Notes: a model not told the origin generated them from the sequence alone. Numbered from the stretch's first letter, positions 24,235 through 33,840 are shown. The stretch: DNA of 64,000 bases from JALYRV01 sp040902895 (GCA_040902895.1 JBBDWL010000117.1:1-64000); one strand, 5' to 3'. A program made the numbers and translations.

Positions 24235-25533
24235 TCAATCCGCGGCCGGTAAAAGCGTGACACGCGCAGACCCCACACCCTTGCCGCGGACCTCCAGCAC
24301 TTCCAGCCGCAGGCGGTCCCATTCGACAATGTCGCCGACTTTCGGCGTCCTGCCGAGCCGCGCCAGCACCAGACCGCTGACACTGTCGACGTCCTCGTGC
24401 TCGAGATCGAGGTCCCATTGCTGCCCAACCTCGTCGAGCCTCACGGTGCCTCGCACCCGCATCACGCCATTCGCCTCGATTTCCAGCGGCGGTTTCGACG
24501 GCTGGCCTTCATCAATATCGCCCACCACCTCCTCGAACAGATCCTCGAGCGTGATCACGCCCGCGGTTCCGCCATGCTCGTCGAGCACCACCGCCATGTG
24601 CGTGCGCTGACGCTGCATGATCGCCAGCACATCATCGAGCGCCATCGTCTCAGGGACGGACGGGAGCAGACGGACGTCCTTCGCGTTGATCGGCTCGTCC
24701 GCGATCAGGCGCCGAAGCAGCTCCTTCACGTGCAGCATGCCGACGATATGATCGAGGTCCGACTCGTAGACGGGGTACCTGGTGTGACGCGTGTCTCGCA
24801 CGATCTGGCGCACCTCTGTTGACGAAGCGCCAACCGGAATGCCGGCTACGCGCACGCGCGGCACCATCGCCTCGCCGGCGGTCAGATCGCCGAACTCGAA
24901 CAACTCGCGCAGCAGGCCGCCTGAATCGGCGCGGATGACGCCAACCTCCTCGCTCTCTTCGACGATCAACTGCAGTTCTTCGGGCGTGAGATGCGACGCC
25001 GGCGCATCCTGACGGCGGATGCCGACCAGGCGCAGCGTGAAATTGCCAAACGCGTTGAGACCGACGATGAAGGGATACAGCGCCATCTGCAGCATCCGCA
25101 TGGGCCTGAGCACGAAGCGCGCGACCCGGTTGGCGTGCTGCAGCGCGAGCGACTTCGGCACCATTTCGCCGAACACGATGTGCAGGTACGTCAGCGCCGT
25201 CACGGCGAGGACGCTGGCAAGCGCGTGCGCCGGCAGCCAACGCCACCGCGCCGACACGCCTTGTAGCTGGTGCTCGAACCATTCGGCCAGCACATGTTCG
25301 CCGTACATACCAAGGCCAAGACTCGCGAGCGTGATGCCCAGTTGCGCCGTCGCGATGAAGCGATCCTGCTGCTGCGTTGATCGAATCAGGCGCAGCAGCC
25401 GCGAGGCGAGCCGGTCGCCTCTGACAGCAGCCGCTTCAACGGTTGGACGAGGCGCGCCGATGATCGCGAACTCCGCGGCCACGAAGAGGCCGTTGAGAAT
25501 CACGAGCACCGCGATGATGATTGCGGCCTCCAT
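24235..25533 (-). CDS. CNNM/CorC-type transporter with CBS pair (hemolysin family), full length
   Basis: 432 aa. The DUF21/CNNM membrane domain (residues 1-190, four hydrophobic segments starting IIIAVLVILNGLFVAAEFAI and including VFGEMVPKSLALQ), a CBS pair (about 205-330, VPRVRVAGIPVG and THMAVVLDEHGGTAGVITLEDL) and a C-terminal CorC/HlyC domain (to residue 432). This group handles Mg/Co efflux or Na-coupled transport. Its start follows the related gene upstream by two bases, so the pair is one operon. Confidence 0.9.
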   Translation of the reverse strand: MEAAIIIAVLVILNGLFVAAEFAIIGAPRPTVEAAAVRGDRLASRLLRLIRSTQQQDRFIATAQLGITLASLGLGMYGEHVLAEWFEHQLQGVSARWRWLPAHALASVLAVTALTYLHIVFGEMVPKSLALQHANRVARFVLRPMRMLQMALYPFIVGLNAFGNFTLRLVGIRRQDAPASHLTPEELQLIVEESEEVGVIRADSGGLLRELFEFGDLTAGEAMVPRVRVAGIPVGASSTEVRQIVRDTRHTRYPVYESDLDHIVGMLHVKELLRRLIADEPINAKDVRLLPSVPETMALDDVLAIMQRQRTHMAVVLDEHGGTAGVITLEDLFEEVVGDIDEGQPSKPPLEIEANGVMRVRGTVRLDEVGQQWDLDLEHEDVDSVSGLVLARLGRTPKVGDIVEWDRLRLEVLEVRGKGVGSARVTLLPAAD

Positions 25534-25535
25534 CG

Positions 25536-26579
25536 TCAGGGGCCGTCCGTGCCGTCGCGCGTCTCGGTCAGGAATGCGCCGAGGACGTCCTGAACGGTCA
25601 CCAGGCCGAGCAGGCGTCCATCTTCGGTGACCGCGGCCTGGTGCACGCGCTTCTCGCGCAGGAAGGCAAGCAGACGATCGGCCGGCACCGACGGTTCGAC
25701 CGTCTCGATCGGACGCATCACACGATCGAGCGACAACGTTCCGCCCTCGATGTATTGCAGCGCGAGATCCTTGGTTCGCAGCGTGCCGATCAGCCGGTCC
25801 TTCGATCCGCGGTACACGGGGAGACGCGAGTAAGGGCTGGCCGCCGCTACCTGCATCGCTTCCTCGAGCGGAACGTCCGCCTCGATCATCGCAAGTTGAT
25901 CCTCGGGGACCATGAGATCGCGCGCGGTCTTCTGATTGAGACGCAGGGCGCGGTGCAGGCGCTGCTGCTCGTCGGCCTCCAGCAGCCCGCCGTCGCGGCT
26001 TTCCGCAATCAGCATCTCGATCTCTTCCGGCGAGTGCACGTGCCGATGCCCCGAGCTGCGCGCGCCGAACAGGCGCAGCACGAGCGATCCGGAACCGTTC
26101 AGCAGCAGAATCAACGGCTTGAAGATCGATCGCGACAGCTGCATCGGCAAAACAGTCGCGAGGGCCGTCTCGGTCGGGAACTGCAGGGCGAGGGACTTCG
26201 GAACGAGCTCACCGATGACCATGGCCAGTGCCGTCAGCACCACCAGAATCGCGGTGGCGGCTGCCGAACGGGCCGGGTCGGCCTCGAGCGCGAACTGACG
26301 CTGAAAGAAAGGGGCGAGCACCGGTGCGAGCACGGCCTGCGCATAGGCGCCGAGCACGAGACTCGAAAGCGTGATGCCGATCTGCGAGACGGCTACGTAC
26401 TCATCCAGCTTGTGCGCATCGTCCACATACGGCAGCAGCCGCAGCGCGAGAACATTGCCGTCTTCCGCCAGGCGCCTGATGCGGCTGCGCCGCACGCTGA
26501 CCGCCGCGAATTCGGCCGCGACGTAGAGCGCCGTCCCGAGAATCAGGAGGGTGACGATGACGGCGGCGCCGGCGAACAC
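25536..26579 (-). CDS. CNNM/CorC-type transporter with CBS pair, lacking the CorC domain
   Basis: 347 aa, GTG start. Same architecture as its neighbour for the first 330 residues: a membrane domain (TLLILGTALYVAAEFAAVSV, VIGELVPKSLALQF) and a CBS pair (LMVPEDQLAMIEADV, AVTEDGRLLGLVTVQDVL), but it ends after the second CBS with LTETRDGTDGP, without the HlyC_CorC tail. The two probably form a heteromer, as tandem copies in other bacteria do; this is inference. The 16 bases upstream separate it from the MacB-like permease stop. Confidence 0.88.
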   Translation of the reverse strand: MFAGAAVIVTLLILGTALYVAAEFAAVSVRRSRIRRLAEDGNVLALRLLPYVDDAHKLDEYVAVSQIGITLSSLVLGAYAQAVLAPVLAPFFQRQFALEADPARSAAATAILVVLTALAMVIGELVPKSLALQFPTETALATVLPMQLSRSIFKPLILLLNGSGSLVLRLFGARSSGHRHVHSPEEIEMLIAESRDGGLLEADEQQRLHRALRLNQKTARDLMVPEDQLAMIEADVPLEEAMQVAAASPYSRLPVYRGSKDRLIGTLRTKDLALQYIEGGTLSLDRVMRPIETVEPSVPADRLLAFLREKRVHQAAVTEDGRLLGLVTVQDVLGAFLTETRDGTDGP

Positions 26580-26595
26580 CCACTGATCTTAGTCG

Positions 26596-28989
26596 CTACT
26601 CGCTCCGCAGGGCGTTGGCCGGATCGACGCGTAGCGCCTTCCGCAAGGGGACGAGGCAGGCGGCCAGGGCGGCACCGCCGAGGACGAGCGCGACGACGCC
26701 GAGCGTCAGCGGATCGCCCGGCGGCGTCTCGAACAGCAGCGTCTTCATCGCGCGCGCGAGCAGGAGCGCGGAAGGAATACCAATCGCCAGGCCGGCCGCG
26801 GCCAGGATGACGCCGTGCGTGAGAATCAGCCTGACGACGCTGCCGCGCGACGCTCCCAGCGCGACACGGATGCCGATCTCGCGCGTCCGCTGCGACACGC
26901 TGTAGGCCACCACGCCGTAAATGCCGATGGCGGCGAGAATGAGCGCGACCGCCGCGAACACGGCGAGCAGACGCGCGATCAATCGCGGCTGTGCGACCGA
27001 CGCCGAGACGATCTGCTCGAGCGTCCGGACATTGGCGATCGGCTGCACCGGGTCGAGCCGCTGCACGTCCGCCCGCGCGCTTGCGACGATCGTCTGCGGA
27101 TCTCCGGTCGTTCTGACCACCGCAAACATCGTCGTATACGCGTTCTTGACGTGCGGCCAGTAGATCATCGCCCGCGTCGGCTCACCGAGATTCGCGTGGC
27201 GAATGTCCCCGACCACGCCGATCACTTCCTGAAAGTCATCGTTCACCCAACTGATCGACACTCTTTTGCCGATAGGGTTCTGGCCCGGAAACGCCTGCTC
27301 TGCCATCGCTTCGCTGATGACGACGACGTTCCGATCCTGGCGATGCTCGTCGGCGTTGAAGAGACGGCCCGCCTTGAGCGGAATGCCCATCACGGAGAAG
27401 TAGTCGCCGCTGATCACGCGCACTTCGGTCACCGGCATGGCACCGGCCTCGAGCTGCGGGTGTCCTTCCGGGCGGTACGACGTCGCCGAGGCCGGCCCGG
27501 TCATCGGCAGAAAGCTGATCGCGCCCGCAGCCGACACGAACGGCATGGCGCGAAGGCGTTCGTGCAACTGCTCGAAGAATTGCCGGGACTTGCCCGAGTA
27601 CTGCGCCGGCGGCAGTGCAACGGAAAAGGTCATGATGCGCTCGGTCTCGAATCCGGGCTCGACGGCCGTCAACCGGGCGAAGCTTTGGAGCATCAGGCCC
27701 GCGCCGGTGAGCAGCACCATTGCGAGAGCAATCTCGCCGACGACAAGCACGGCCCGCGCTCGTGCGGCGCGCGCACTCGTGCCTGAACGTCCTGCATCCT
27801 TCAGCGCGTTGGTGACGCTCGCGCGCCGCGACCACAGCGCCGGCGCGAGGCCGAAGAGAATGCCGGTGACGATGCAGACGAGCGCGGTGAAGGCGAGTAC
27901 CCGGACGTCGAGACCAATTTCGTGCGCGCGCGGAAGCGTGAGGCCTCGTTCTGCGGCAACCAGGAGCACACGCACAAGCCAGTAGGCCAGCAGCAAGCCG
28001 GCGGCGCCTCCCAGGAATGCAAGCGTCAGGCTTTCCGCAAGCGCCTGCCGCGCCAGCCGCGTCCATGTCGCGCCAAGCGCGGTACGAACGGCGGTCTCAC
28101 GCTGCCGCGCCGCGGCGCGGGCCAGCAGCAGGCTTGCGACATTCGCACAGGCGACCAGCACGACGAAACCCACCGCGCCGAGCAGCACGAGCAGCGTCGG
28201 CTTCAAGTCGCCCGCGACATGCACGCTCAGCGGCTGCACGTTCGCGCTCCATCCCTTGTTGGTGGCCGGGAATTCGGACGACAGCCCGCCGGAAATGCGC
28301 GTCATTTCCTGATGCGCCTGCTCGATTGGCACGCCCGGCTTCAGCCGGGCGACGACTCGGATGGATCGGCCACGCGGCGTGCGCAACTCAGGAGGCAGCG
28401 CGAGCGGCATCCAGACGTCGACGTTCCGATCGAGAAACTGGAAACCTGTCGGCACCACGCCGATGATTTCAACGGGCTGGCCGGCAATCGTGAGCTTCCG
28501 TCCGAGAATTGCGGGATCGCCGCCGAAGCGCCGGTGCCAGAGTCCGTGGCTGATCAGCATCTTCGAGCGCGGCGGCACATCCTCCTCGGGACGGAACGTG
28601 CGGCCCAGGGCGGGCGACACGCCAAGAATCCGAAAGAGCGGCTCGCTGACGATCTGCATGCGCAATTCTTCCGGGGCGCCTCCTTCGGACAGATTCACCG
28701 ACGTCTGGAACATCGCCGCCATGTCGACGAACGAAGTCTGCCGCTCACGCCAATGGACGTAGTTGCCGGGCGAAACGACATTCGTGCGGCGATCGCGTGA
28801 GATGTTGTGCTCCCACACCATTACCAGGTCGTCTGGACTTGCGTAGGGCAACGGCTTGAGAAGGACGCCGTCAACGACCGAGAAGACGGCGGCATTCGCG
28901 CCGATGCCGAGCGCGAGCGTGAGGATGGCCACCAGGGCGAACCCCGGCGCGCGGTACAGCGATCGCAACGCGAGGCGGAAGTCAGTCAT
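26596..28989 (-). CDS. MacB/FtsX-like ABC permease (acidobacterial ADOP type)
   Basis: 797 aa. The N-terminal segment FALVAILTLALGIGANAAVF is TM1, followed by a MacB periplasmic core domain (to about 270), three membrane helices with the FtsX signature, a second TM/periplasmic unit from about 410 (VLVVGEIALAMVLLTGAGLM), and a last FtsX block ending LRKALRVDPANALRSE. This doubled-permease form is expanded in acidobacteria. No ATPase lies beside it, so the partner is elsewhere. It lacks the helical N-terminal prefix present in the second such protein of the window (53631-56273). Confidence 0.9.
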   Translation of the reverse strand: MTDFRLALRSLYRAPGFALVAILTLALGIGANAAVFSVVDGVLLKPLPYASPDDLVMVWEHNISRDRRTNVVSPGNYVHWRERQTSFVDMAAMFQTSVNLSEGGAPEELRMQIVSEPLFRILGVSPALGRTFRPEEDVPPRSKMLISHGLWHRRFGGDPAILGRKLTIAGQPVEIIGVVPTGFQFLDRNVDVWMPLALPPELRTPRGRSIRVVARLKPGVPIEQAHQEMTRISGGLSSEFPATNKGWSANVQPLSVHVAGDLKPTLLVLLGAVGFVVLVACANVASLLLARAAARQRETAVRTALGATWTRLARQALAESLTLAFLGGAAGLLLAYWLVRVLLVAAERGLTLPRAHEIGLDVRVLAFTALVCIVTGILFGLAPALWSRRASVTNALKDAGRSGTSARAARARAVLVVGEIALAMVLLTGAGLMLQSFARLTAVEPGFETERIMTFSVALPPAQYSGKSRQFFEQLHERLRAMPFVSAAGAISFLPMTGPASATSYRPEGHPQLEAGAMPVTEVRVISGDYFSVMGIPLKAGRLFNADEHRQDRNVVVISEAMAEQAFPGQNPIGKRVSISWVNDDFQEVIGVVGDIRHANLGEPTRAMIYWPHVKNAYTTMFAVVRTTGDPQTIVASARADVQRLDPVQPIANVRTLEQIVSASVAQPRLIARLLAVFAAVALILAAIGIYGVVAYSVSQRTREIGIRVALGASRGSVVRLILTHGVILAAAGLAIGIPSALLLARAMKTLLFETPPGDPLTLGVVALVLGGAALAACLVPLRKALRVDPANALRSE

Positions 28990-29030
28990 CGCGAGAGTTG
29001 GACGTCGGCACGCAAGAAACCGTTTGGGTT

Positions 29031-29124
29031 TGGCGGTGAGGCAGGGATTCGAACCCTGGGTACAGGTTTAAGCCCGTACAACGGTTTAGCAAACCGCCGC
29101 TTTCGGCCACTCAGCCACCTCACC
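29031..29124 (-). tRNA. tRNA-Ser (anticodon GCU)
   Basis: 94 nt. Acceptor GGTGAGG (29124-29118) pairs with CCTCACC (29041-29035), discriminator G and encoded CCA (29033-29031). The anticodon arm reads CGGTTTGCTAAACCG with GCT; a long variable arm with GTACGGGCTTAAACCTGTAC is present, as is GGTTCGAATC. It is the second serine tRNA of the window. Confidence 0.97.
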
Positions 29125-29161
29125 GCGGGGATGCTGCAAACTCTTAGTATACGGCCACCCC

Positions 29162-31651
29162 TCAGACGGGCAATCCCAGCCTATCCAGAAGCGCCGTGAA
29201 CCGTGGCTCGTGACGGATCGGGTCGAACATGGGCTCAACTTTCAGATAGACGAGCAACCCCGATCGGACGTCGCACGCCCGCTCGAGCCAGTCCAGGGCC
29301 TCACCGGCGCGCCCGAGGCCTACGAGAGCCAGGCCGAGATCGTAGGAGGCCGCCTCGCCCCGCCGATATCGCCGTTCGAGGTCGTGGAGGATTGGTTCCG
29401 CCTGCCGGGCCCGTCCGGCACTCCCGTAGATGTGTCCGAGAACCGCGCGCATGACGCTTCGGGGATCGTCGGGCGCGAGCGCCGACTCAAACTGAGCGAT
29501 GGCTTCGTCGTAGCGCCCCTGCGCCGCGTACGCCATGCCGAGATCCAGTTGGGCCTGGACGAACGTCGCATCCATGTCGAGCGTCCGCCGGCACTGCGCG
29601 ATTGCAGCGGAGTAACGGCGCTGGAAATGCAGCACGCGCCCCACCGCGGTGCTGATGATGAGCGACAGCGGATCCAGCTCGTGCGCGCGGTGGATCTCCG
29701 ACGCCGCCTCGGCATGACGGCCGAGCGCCGATAACAGCAGCGCGAGGCGATGGTGCGCGGGGGCATACCCCGGACTGAGCTCGCATGCGCGCGCGAACGC
29801 CTGTTCGGCGGCCGCCCAGTTCCAGTCGATGCGGAATCGTACGAATCCCAGTGTGGTCTGAACTTCCGCATCGGTTGGATCCAGTTGCAGCGCCTGCTCC
29901 GCGGCCTCGCGCGCGCGATCCATCAATCGCGAGGACGGATCGCCATACGCGGCGGCGCTCAGAAGCGTCCAGCAGTCGGCAAGGCCCGCGTACGAGAGCG
30001 CGTGGTTGCGGTCTTCCGCTATCGCCTGCTCGAAAAAGGCGATGGCTTTCGTAAAACCATCGAGCGTGCGCTTCGCGAGGTGGAACCGGCCTTTCAGGTG
30101 CGCTTCGAACGCCCGCGGATTCGAGGTATGGCGCTTGGCGATCCGTTTCCGCTCCGCCGATGTGAGCCGCGGGCGCAATTGTTCGGCGATTTCCTCTGCC
30201 GTCTCCTCCTGCAGCGTCAGGGCATCCGCCGCACGACGCTGCAGCTGGCCGCCCCATATCTGCGAGCCGTCCAGACAATCGACCAGCTCGGCGGCGATGA
30301 CAAGGCCGTCGGCCGCCGGACGAAGACGTCCCGTGAGCACGGCCCGCACGCCAAGCTCCTGACCGACCGTCTGCGCGTCGACGTCGCGTCCCTTGTAGCG
30401 GAACACCGTGCTGCGTGCCATCACCTTGAGCGTGGGGAGCCGCGACAGCGCATTTATCAGGCCCTCGGTGATCCCGTCCGCGAGGTACTCGACGTCGGCC
30501 ACGCCTGGCGGCGTGGCCAGCGGCAGCACCGCGATCGAATCGATGGTCTTGCGGCCCCGGCGCGCGGAGGATCTCCGGGGGCGGGTGGCCGCCGCCTCCG
30601 GCACCAGCGCGGTGCCGGTGTAGGCCTTCAGTGCCATCAGCGCCGCATGCAGCTCGCGTGCATTCGCGAACCGTCCGGCCGGCGACTTCGCGAGGGCGCG
30701 CTCCACACACGCGGCGAGCGCGGGCGGCGCCTCGGCCAGCGGCGGCTGCCGTGCCGTCAGAACCGCGGCGAGAATATCCGCAACCGTCTGTCCCTCGAAC
30801 GGCGGGCGGCCCGCGATCATTTCGTACAGCACGACGCCGAGACTCCACACATCGGTGCGCGGATCCAGCGGCATCCCCCGCGCCTGTTCGGGCGACATGT
30901 AACGCGGGGTGCCCATCAACAGGCCAGACTGCGTCTGCGTCTCGTGACCTGCCGGAACATTGACCGACTTTGCCAGGCCGAAATCCAGCACCTTGATATA
31001 GCCATCCGGCCGCAGCATCACATTCTCAGGCTTGACATCACGATGCACGATGCCCCGTTCGTGCGCGGCGGCGAGGGCGCTCGCGATTTGAATACCCATG
31101 TCGACCGCCTCGATAATGCCTAGCGCCCCATGCTGCAGGCGCGCGCGGAGCGTGCAGCCCTCAATGAACTCCGTGACAATGTAGGGCCGCCCGTCGATCT
31201 CGCCGAATGCATGCACGACGAGAATGTGGGGATGATTGAGCGAGGAGACGGCCTTTGCTTCCTGCTGGAAGCGGCGAAGGTGCGACGGGTCGGCGTGCGC
31301 GTCGCCGGAAAGAAGCTTCAGCGCAACGGGGCGATCGAGCGCATCCTCGTGCGCCAGGTACACATCCCCCATGCCGCCGGATCCGATGCGTGAGACGACG
31401 CGATAGCCGCCGGCCGTACGGCCCGTGAGATCCTCGCCCTGCCCTGCGAGCTCCCGGACCAGCGATGGGGGTTGTTCGAGAAAGTCGGATGCGTGATCGT
31501 GCGAGGCGAGCAGGGCGTCCACCTGCTCGCGTAGCGCGCCGCGCTCGCCGCACGCCTGTGCGAGATAGCTGTCCCGTTCCGGGCCCGCGCGCTGAAGCGC
31601 CTCGTCGAAGATCGCCCGCACCCGCGTCCAGTCCTCGGGACGGAAGATCAT
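29162..31651 (-). CDS. Ser/Thr protein kinase with adenylate-cyclase-like linker and TPR region
   Basis: 829 aa. Kinase domain at about 80-345: IGSGGMGDVYLA (Gly loop), VALKLL (Lys), HRDVKPENVML (catalytic loop), LDFGLAKS (DFG), GTPRYMSPEQARG (activation segment), TDVWSLGVVLYEMIAGRPPF. A basic linker (RPRRSSARRGRK) leads to a domain with SIAVLPLATPPGVADVEYLADGITEG, a TolB-like fold common in these kinases, then TPR units from about 520 to 800. No membrane segment is evident. It sits seven bases after an ECF sigma gene, the standard acidobacterial pair in which kinase and sigma factor form a signalling unit. Confidence 0.92.
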   Translation of the reverse strand: MIFRPEDWTRVRAIFDEALQRAGPERDSYLAQACGERGALREQVDALLASHDHASDFLEQPPSLVRELAGQGEDLTGRTAGGYRVVSRIGSGGMGDVYLAHEDALDRPVALKLLSGDAHADPSHLRRFQQEAKAVSSLNHPHILVVHAFGEIDGRPYIVTEFIEGCTLRARLQHGALGIIEAVDMGIQIASALAAAHERGIVHRDVKPENVMLRPDGYIKVLDFGLAKSVNVPAGHETQTQSGLLMGTPRYMSPEQARGMPLDPRTDVWSLGVVLYEMIAGRPPFEGQTVADILAAVLTARQPPLAEAPPALAACVERALAKSPAGRFANARELHAALMALKAYTGTALVPEAAATRPRRSSARRGRKTIDSIAVLPLATPPGVADVEYLADGITEGLINALSRLPTLKVMARSTVFRYKGRDVDAQTVGQELGVRAVLTGRLRPAADGLVIAAELVDCLDGSQIWGGQLQRRAADALTLQEETAEEIAEQLRPRLTSAERKRIAKRHTSNPRAFEAHLKGRFHLAKRTLDGFTKAIAFFEQAIAEDRNHALSYAGLADCWTLLSAAAYGDPSSRLMDRAREAAEQALQLDPTDAEVQTTLGFVRFRIDWNWAAAEQAFARACELSPGYAPAHHRLALLLSALGRHAEAASEIHRAHELDPLSLIISTAVGRVLHFQRRYSAAIAQCRRTLDMDATFVQAQLDLGMAYAAQGRYDEAIAQFESALAPDDPRSVMRAVLGHIYGSAGRARQAEPILHDLERRYRRGEAASYDLGLALVGLGRAGEALDWLERACDVRSGLLVYLKVEPMFDPIRHEPRFTALLDRLGLPV

Positions 31652-31658
31652 GCGCCGC

Positions 31659-32174
31659 TCATGTGCGCGTCAGATAGTGATAAAGCCAGGCGCGCGCCGA
31701 CATCCAATCGCGCCCGACCGTGGCCGGTGAAATGTCAAGCGCCTGCGCGGTTTCATCCAGCGTCAGACCGCCGAAGAATCTGAGCTCGACGACGCGGGCC
31801 TGCTGCGCATCGAATCGAGCCAGTTCCTCCAGAGCCGCGTCAAGGGCCTCGACATCGATCGGGGGTTCGGGTGCAGCGGCATCGTGACGATCGATGGACG
31901 TGAGCTGCACGCCGCCCCCCCGCTTGCCGCGATCGCGGCTCCGCGCATGATCGATCAGAATGCGCCGCATCTGTGTCGCGGCCATGGCAAAAAAATGTGT
32001 GCGATCGCGCCACGCGGTGCCGTGGATCCCGGCCAGCCGCACGTAGGCTTCGTTCACGAGCGCCGTCGCTTGCAGAACGTGATCGCCACGCTCGCCGCGC
32101 ATGTAGTGCCGCGCGAGCCTCCGAAGCTCGTCGTAGACGAGCGGGGCGAATTGATCCGAGCTGTCTCGGGCCAT
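31659..32174 (-). CDS. ECF-type RNA polymerase sigma factor (acidobacterial/planctomycete class)
   Basis: 171 aa from ATG 32174 (MARDSSDQFAPLVYDELRRL). Region 2 is VYDELRRLARHYMRGER and DRTHFFAMAATQMRRILIDHARSRDR; region 4 is LEELARFDAQQARVVELRFFGGLTLDETAQALDISPATVGRDW. The motif RRILIDHARSR marks the ECF class found with Ser/Thr kinases. A longer frame to 32270 adds a Pro/Arg-rich leader without conservation. The kinase gene follows immediately. Confidence 0.92.
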   Translation of the reverse strand: MARDSSDQFAPLVYDELRRLARHYMRGERGDHVLQATALVNEAYVRLAGIHGTAWRDRTHFFAMAATQMRRILIDHARSRDRGKRGGGVQLTSIDRHDAAAPEPPIDVEALDAALEELARFDAQQARVVELRFFGGLTLDETAQALDISPATVGRDWMSARAWLYHYLTRT

Positions 32175-32292
32175 CAGGCGCGGGATGTTATCGCGCCGCG
32201 GCCGGGACGGCCAAGCCCTTTCGGAGGCCGTGAGTGACATTGGTGCAGGAAAACGCCTTATGGGTAACAATCCGTTTTCTCAGGAGGAAAGC

Positions 32293-32844
32293 ATGACCTG
32301 GTACCATTCGCACCGTATGACCAGCGCGGGGATCGCGCTGGACGCCGGCACGGCAGCCCTTTTGTCGTTCGTGGATCAGCTGTCCGAGGACGCCTGCCAC
32401 CGGCCGCTGCCTGGGGGCTGGACCCCGGCCGGCCATGTCGAGCACGTCGCGCTGACGAACGATGTGTTTCTCGGCGTCCTCAAAGGCGGCGCGGGATGCA
32501 GCGGCCCGATCTCGCCGTATCAGGGCACGTCTGACTATTCCGACAGCACCTGGAGCATGGATGCGCCGCCTCCGGCGACCGCTCCGCCGATTCTCATTCC
32601 GTCAGCAGGAATCGACCGGGTGGCTGCGAGCGCGCACTTGCGCAGCTCGAGCGCCAGACTGTGCGCCGCGATTCGGGATCTCGACACGGAGCTCGCGCTC
32701 TACTGCGTGCGCCTGCCATGGGCGGCGGTGTCCGTCTACCAGATGTGCGAGTGGGCCTCGGGACACACGCTCCGTCACATCACGCAGATCAACCGGGAGC
32801 TTCAGATCGGCGTCATGCGGGCACCGCAAGTAGAGCAGATCTGA
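32293..32844 (+). CDS. DinB-superfamily protein
   Basis: 183 aa. The start at ATG 32293 (MTWYHSHRMTSAGIALDAG) is fixed by a perfect AGGAGG at 32282-32287; earlier in-frame ATG 32260 lacks a site. Helical DinB-like fold with histidines in GHVEHVALTND and GHTLRHITQIN. The usual third ligand near the N-terminus is unclear. No functional link to the convergent arsR is evident. Confidence 0.7.
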   Translation: MTWYHSHRMTSAGIALDAGTAALLSFVDQLSEDACHRPLPGGWTPAGHVEHVALTNDVFLGVLKGGAGCSGPISPYQGTSDYSDSTWSMDAPPPATAPPILIPSAGIDRVAASAHLRSSSARLCAAIRDLDTELALYCVRLPWAAVSVYQMCEWASGHTLRHITQINRELQIGVMRAPQVEQI

Positions 32845-32862
32845 ACCGGCTACCCGCTGGGG

Positions 32863-33246
32863 TCAGGAACAGCAGGCGGGGTCGCAGCAGGCGGCCGTCT
32901 TCACGTCCAGCCCTGCGACTTTGGCCAGCTTGCGGCGGTCGGATCCCACCGAGGGCGCGTGTCCCACCGCGTGCAGCGCGGCGTCGAGGATCGAACCGGC
33001 CAGACGCTCGGCGGGCGGCGACAACCGATAGTGCATCCACACACCATCGCGGCGCGTATCGACGAGCCCGGTTCTGCGAAGGTAGGCCAGATGCCGCGAA
33101 ACGGTCGGCTGCGGCAGATTCAACGACTCGTGGATGTTGCAGACGCAGACTTCCCCGGCGGCGAGCAGCGCCAGGATGCGCAGGCGCGTCCGGTCGCCCA
33201 GCGCCTTGAACAGGTCTTCGAGGTGATTGAGCTGGTCGACCGCCAC
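32863..33246 (-). CDS. arsR: ArsR-family arsenic-responsive repressor
   Basis: 127 aa, GTG start. Winged helix: LFKALGDRTRLRILALLAAG, then EVCVCNIHESLNLPQPTVSRHLAYL, in which the CVC pair of the alpha3 metal-binding site (ELCVCDL in E. coli) is kept. The C-terminus CCDPACC adds two vicinal cysteine pairs, found in many arsenite- and methylarsenite-sensing forms. Its own operator (33256-33275) lies ten bases before the start, so it is autoregulated and likely has a very short leader. Confidence 0.92.
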   Translation of the reverse strand: MAVDQLNHLEDLFKALGDRTRLRILALLAAGEVCVCNIHESLNLPQPTVSRHLAYLRRTGLVDTRRDGVWMHYRLSPPAERLAGSILDAALHAVGHAPSVGSDRRKLAKVAGLDVKTAACCDPACCS

Positions 33247-33255
33247 CCGTCAATT

Positions 33256-33275
33256 ATATTCGCCTTGACGTATAG
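33256..33275. promoter_or_regulatory. ArsR operator 1 (before arsR)
   Basis: ATATTCGCCTTGACGTATAG, an imperfect palindrome matching the two sites at 33841-33894. It overlaps the expected arsR promoter. Confidence 0.75.
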
Positions 33276-33283
33276 ATGCCAGC

Positions 33284-33808
33284 TCACCAGCCGACGCGCA
33301 GCGTAATGAAGGTGGGCTTGATCGGGGTGCGGTGCGTGATCGTCGGCGCCTGATACAGCACGGTCCGGCCCCGAATCAGGGCATCGATGCCTGCTCCGAC
33401 GGCGCCGTAAAGGAGACCGCCCACCACGCCAATCGCGATCGGGCTGGCATCTTCACAATTCGTGACGACGCCGGGAGGAGGCTCGCAGGTGCCGAGGGCG
33501 CCGATCAGAAGGCCGCCCAACAGCCCGAAGGCTGCGCCGATCAGGGCCCCGTTTTTCAGTGAATCGCCGCGTTTCTCGATCCTCCGCACCTTCGCAAGGT
33601 CGAAGCGCCGTTCCTGGTCGCCGACGAGGAGCACCGCTTCCCGCATATCCAGGCGCAGAAGCTTGCCCCTGATCTCGACCCCTCGGTCATCGCGGAGAAA
33701 GACCGTCGGCCGCGCGCTCGGCTCCGCGACAGTCTGAACCGGCGGTGCCGCCGCCTGGCCGGTGGGTGGCGCGACTGCAAGCATGAAAGCTAGGCTGAGG
33801 GGAATCAT
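33284..33808 (-). CDS. Secreted or membrane protein with glycine zipper, in the arsenic locus
   Basis: 174 aa, family not recognised. N-terminal signal peptide MIPLSLAFMLAVAPPTGQAA; a small beta-rich middle with VFLRDDRGVEIRGKLLRLD and VRRIEKRGDSLKNG; then two Gly-rich hydrophobic stretches, GALIGAAFGLLGGLLIGALG and IAIGVVGGLLYGAVGAGIDA, with a Cys pair between (GTCEPPPGVVTNCED). The middle resembles proteins that read a stored value into a membrane anchor, but no role can be assigned. It lies between arsR and the twin ArsR operators, facing away from arsM, so it may be arsenic-induced. Confidence 0.7.
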   Translation of the reverse strand: MIPLSLAFMLAVAPPTGQAAAPPVQTVAEPSARPTVFLRDDRGVEIRGKLLRLDMREAVLLVGDQERRFDLAKVRRIEKRGDSLKNGALIGAAFGLLGGLLIGALGTCEPPPGVVTNCEDASPIAIGVVGGLLYGAVGAGIDALIRGRTVLYQAPTITHRTPIKPTFITLRVGW

Positions 33809-33840
33809 GGGCGGAGCATACCTGTCCTGGCGAGAGTGTT

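Noticed and set aside
23901..24428. Open frames spanning the N run
   Set aside because: They cross an assembly gap and are antisense to the DinB and CorC-like genes.
29487..30848. Frames on both strands inside the Ser/Thr kinase gene (453 and 457 codons)
   Set aside because: The kinase reading frame has all catalytic motifs; the others are composition-driven.
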